From: Opitutales bacterium
GTDB lineage: Bacteria; Verrucomicrobiota; Verrucomicrobiia; Opitutales; Oceanipulchritudinaceae
Direction of reading: 5' to 3'
NCBI GenBank assembly: GCA_020831485.1
Contig: JAFIGG010000002.1
Span: 62,001-126,000, forward strand
Length of the DNA: 64,000 nt
Shown piece after piece: positions 62,065 through 64,000 of the stretch. How positions within the stretch are numbered: the first letter of the stretch is position 1; each line of letters opens with the position of its first letter. Below the pieces are notes generated by a model. That model was not told where the DNA came from. It made no database searches and was given only the letters and a program-made list of their open reading frames with translations. A program made the translations under genes and the position numbers.

Positions 62065-62709
62065 ATGCACTTTCGATCCCTCCGCAACTGGTTCATCTCG
62101 GGTTTGCTGCTGTTAACGCCTGTCGGCGTTACCCTATTTCTGATCAACTTTCTGATCCAGGAAGTGGGCATTCCGATGCGGAAATGGTTTTTCTTTTTCA
62201 TCCCCGAAGAATCCAGTCGCAATGTCGTAATTGAGTATGCGCTCTACCTTGCTGCTATCTTGATTGTAGCAGTGCTGATCACACTCCTGGGCTGGTTCTC
62301 CAAGCTTGTGTTGGGACGGCTGATTGTGAATTTGCTTGAAAGCCTGGTGAACAATCTGCCGCTTGTCCGCAATGTTTATAACTCGGTTAAGCAGATTCGC
62401 GATACCTTTATTGAGCAGGACAAAGCTGTTTTTCAAAAATCCGTGCTGGTGGAATATCCACGCAAAGGAGTCTGGGTGCTCGGGTTTTTGACCGGAACCG
62501 GCAAAGGCGAACCGCAGCACCGAACCTCTACCCCGCTCGTCAATGTCTTCATTCCCACCACACCCAATCCAACCAGCGGTTTCCTTTTGATGGTTCCCGA
62601 GGACGAGGTGATCGAACTGACCATGTCTGTTGGGGAGGGCATGAAACTGGTCATCAGCGGTGGCGCAGTAGTTCCTCCCTGGGACGTTGGAAAGCATGAG
62701 TCCGTCTGA
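62065..62709 (+). CDS. DUF502 family membrane protein
   Basis: A 214-residue protein of the DUF502 family with two N-terminal transmembrane helices (LRNWFISGLLLLTPVGVTLFLINFL and ALYLAAILIVAVLITLLGWF), then a soluble domain with PLVRNVYNSVKQIRD, VLVEYPRKGVWVLGFLTG and NVFIPTTPNPTSGFLLMVPEDEVIEL. These motifs are diagnostic, but the function is unknown. It follows the ABC ATPase after 44 bases, and the recO-like start overlaps its end by 14 bases. Confidence 0.95.
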   Translation: MHFRSLRNWFISGLLLLTPVGVTLFLINFLIQEVGIPMRKWFFFFIPEESSRNVVIEYALYLAAILIVAVLITLLGWFSKLVLGRLIVNLLESLVNNLPLVRNVYNSVKQIRDTFIEQDKAVFQKSVLVEYPRKGVWVLGFLTGTGKGEPQHRTSTPLVNVFIPTTPNPTSGFLLMVPEDEVIELTMSVGEGMKLVISGGAVVPPWDVGKHESV

Positions 62710-63340
62710 ATGGCAGGGAGACGGCCTTATTCTGCGCAAGGATCCGCATGGCGAATCTTACCTGAAATTATTGATCCTTTCGCCTGAATGGGGCCTTATG
62801 CATGTTCTCCTGCGCTTTTCGAGCGGTTCCTCGAGAAAGCGCAGTTCAGGCATGGAGCCCGACCTCTTTGACGAGATCCACGCCCGTTTTGCACCCGCCA
62901 AGAATCAACAGCTGGCTTTTATTCAGGAATGGCAACTGGTCCATCGCCTGAGCGGTTTGGGCAGCAGCTACCAGCGGCTTCTGTGGGCAGTCAAACTGGT
63001 CCAGGCCTTCATCCCGAATCTTGCACACATCGAAGAGACAGAATGGACCTACGGCTTGCTGAGAAAATCCTTGCGGGCGATGGCAGGCAAGGACTTGCCC
63101 GAAGCAAGCTATTGCAAAGCCCTTTTTCTGTTTGCCCGAGAACAAGGCTATCCCGTTGCCGAAGCCTGGCTCAATCGCCACCCGACTCAGCTCCAGTTAC
63201 AGGCTTTGGAACTCCTGCAGAAGCCGTTGCATCAGATCCAGATAGATCCAGGTGTGTTGAAGCGCATTCGCCTTAGTCTGGAAGGTTTCCTGAGAGCCAA
63301 CAGCGACTTCGAGATTCCCGAAGAACGCAATCAGCCCTGA
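62696..63340 (+). CDS. recO: RecO-like DNA repair protein (divergent)
   Basis: A 214-residue protein whose start (EWQGDGLILRKDPHGESYLKLLILSPEWGLMHVLLR) resembles the OB fold of RecO, which helps load RecA with RecR. The remaining helical part (QLVHRLSGLGSSYQRLLWAVKLVQAF..YGLLRKSLRAMA) fits the RecO C-terminal domain. The zinc-finger cysteines of many RecO proteins are missing, there being only one Cys. The ATG at 62696 lies inside the DUF502 end; GGAAAG precedes it. The name is tentative. Confidence 0.55.
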   Translation: MSPSEWQGDGLILRKDPHGESYLKLLILSPEWGLMHVLLRFSSGSSRKRSSGMEPDLFDEIHARFAPAKNQQLAFIQEWQLVHRLSGLGSSYQRLLWAVKLVQAFIPNLAHIEETEWTYGLLRKSLRAMAGKDLPEASYCKALFLFAREQGYPVAEAWLNRHPTQLQLQALELLQKPLHQIQIDPGVLKRIRLSLEGFLRANSDFEIPEERNQP

Positions 63341-63347
63341 ATTTTCG

Positions 63348-63962
63348 CTATTGCCGCCTGCGGACAACAAAGGCAAAGGTGATGAGACCGGCGAGCAAGG
63401 CAAAAGCTCCAGGCTCGGGAATCGGTGATACCGAGCCATAGAGTTTGAAATTATCCACTCTAAAGGTACCGGTTCCGGAGACTGCGCCGAGCGTCTCAAG
63501 CGTAAAAAGCACTTCGCCGCTGAGAGGCTCTGTGATCTCCGGTTCCAGCAATACATTGCTGAATTGAACACCTTCAGAAGCCTCCGACATGTCAATACCT
63601 GTAGCCTTGGGAGTGCCATTGACCGAAAATATCCAATCCGTGCTCCCAGCGCTGGATCGACGTGCCCAAAAACCAAGGGAATCCAGATTCAAGCCGTAGC
63701 CTGGGCTCACTTCCAGATTGAAACTAAAAACATTGTCTCCGTTGTGCGCAATCGCCTGGCCGGATTCTCCCGCGAAATTTCTGAGGATGCCACTGCTTTC
63801 CCAAGCCGAGGCAAATTCAATTTGGGGATCTGAATATTCCGCCTCCGGCGTAAACCCATTTGCATCGTCAAAGGTATACAAAATCAGGATCGAAGCAGAT
63901 GCGACCGCGGGTATAGCCGGAAGCCCCAACATAAACAGAGTGATATTGATTATTATTTTCAT
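63348..63962 (-). CDS. PEP-CTERM sorting-domain protein
   Basis: A 204-residue exported protein. The N-terminal signal sequence (IIINITLFMLGLPAIPAVASAS) is followed by a beta-rich, lectin- or discoidin-like domain (LYTFDDANGF.., FSFNLEVSPGYGLNLDSLGFWARRS, FRVDNFKLYGS). The C-terminus is the PEP-CTERM signal: IPEPGAFALLAGLITFAFVVRRRQ-like arrangement of PEP, hydrophobic helix and basic end. Such proteins are thought to be processed by an exosortase for surface or exopolysaccharide association. No exosortase gene lies in the window. The remaining 38 bases are its AT-rich upstream region. Confidence 0.9.
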   Translation of the reverse strand: MKIIINITLFMLGLPAIPAVASASILILYTFDDANGFTPEAEYSDPQIEFASAWESSGILRNFAGESGQAIAHNGDNVFSFNLEVSPGYGLNLDSLGFWARRSSAGSTDWIFSVNGTPKATGIDMSEASEGVQFSNVLLEPEITEPLSGEVLFTLETLGAVSGTGTFRVDNFKLYGSVSPIPEPGAFALLAGLITFAFVVRRRQ

Positions 63963-64000
63963 CACCCCTAGGCTATTTGTTATAACGTTAGCTAAGCAAG

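Overview
The window looks like ordinary chromosome from a Gram-negative member of Verrucomicrobiota, most likely class Opitutae (Puniceicoccales/Opitutales-like). This is an inference from four things seen here: a PEP-CTERM protein (63348-63962), a TonB-dependent receptor with the Opitutae-style start (acidic stretch, then SPFVV, then GTRLNT), a phosphotransacetylase split from its DRTGG partner, and start regions that mostly lack Shine-Dalgarno sequences. Gene density is very high. No stretch over about 200 bases lacks a gene; the longest gaps are 41417-41615, 45987-46169 and 48467-48625. I see no insertion sequence, prophage, CRISPR array or rRNA. The one tRNA is tRNA-Leu(UAG).

Layout. 1-8949 (mostly +): GTP-PEPCK (5' truncated by the window edge), a class C beta-lactamase-like hydrolase, a renalase-like FAD oxidoreductase (-), an S9 peptidase coupled to a giant Sel1-repeat protein ending in a TonB_C-like domain. 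8957-15756 (-): fabV, leuC-leuD, exbB-exbD, a small zincin, an AsmA-like protein, fumC. 15845-23611 (mostly +): dicarboxylate/amino-acid symporter, rlmB, a LolA-like membrane protein, DAHP synthase (-), MipA/OmpV (-), sugar isomerase plus Fur, infA (-), tadA, Mn-type SOD. 23696-27253 (-): a 33-residue basic protein missed by length cut-offs, then panC/hydrolase/tsaD/thuA. 27390-31541: pta and BioD/DRTGG (+), then a partner-switching signalling pair (-). 31652-34198: hisI-like, Nif3-like and exported peroxiredoxin (-), and an orphan LuxR-type regulator (+).

34213-41416 (-) is a tightly packed eight-gene string: an unknown 578-residue protein, sufT, a Xer recombinase, pgsA, pgpA, coaD, an MFS transporter and a CDF transporter. 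Divergent from it lie a degenerate thymidine-phosphorylase-like enzyme and a DCC thiol protein. Then come aguB, tRNA-Leu, tsf, rpsB and typA, a small membrane protein, a siderophore-type TonB receptor, and tatD/sufE.

53153-62020 (+) is the most coherent accessory system: the N-acetylglutaminylglutamine amide (NAGGN) osmolyte trio (asnO, ngg, M42 peptidase) continuing with almost no gap into an oligopeptide-type ABC importer (lipoprotein, permease, and a permease-ATPase fusion). The window closes with a DUF502 protein, a RecO-like protein and the PEP-CTERM protein.

The most unusual items are the phosphorylase-like enzyme that lost its phosphate-binding signature (41616), the response regulator-PP2C-kinase fusion with its STAS partner (29605-31541), the Sel1-TonB_C fusion (5683), the NAGGN-transporter module, the unknown 578-residue protein (39680) and the HisI homologue lacking its metal Asp triad (31652). 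All family assignments are from reading motifs by eye; no database search was run.
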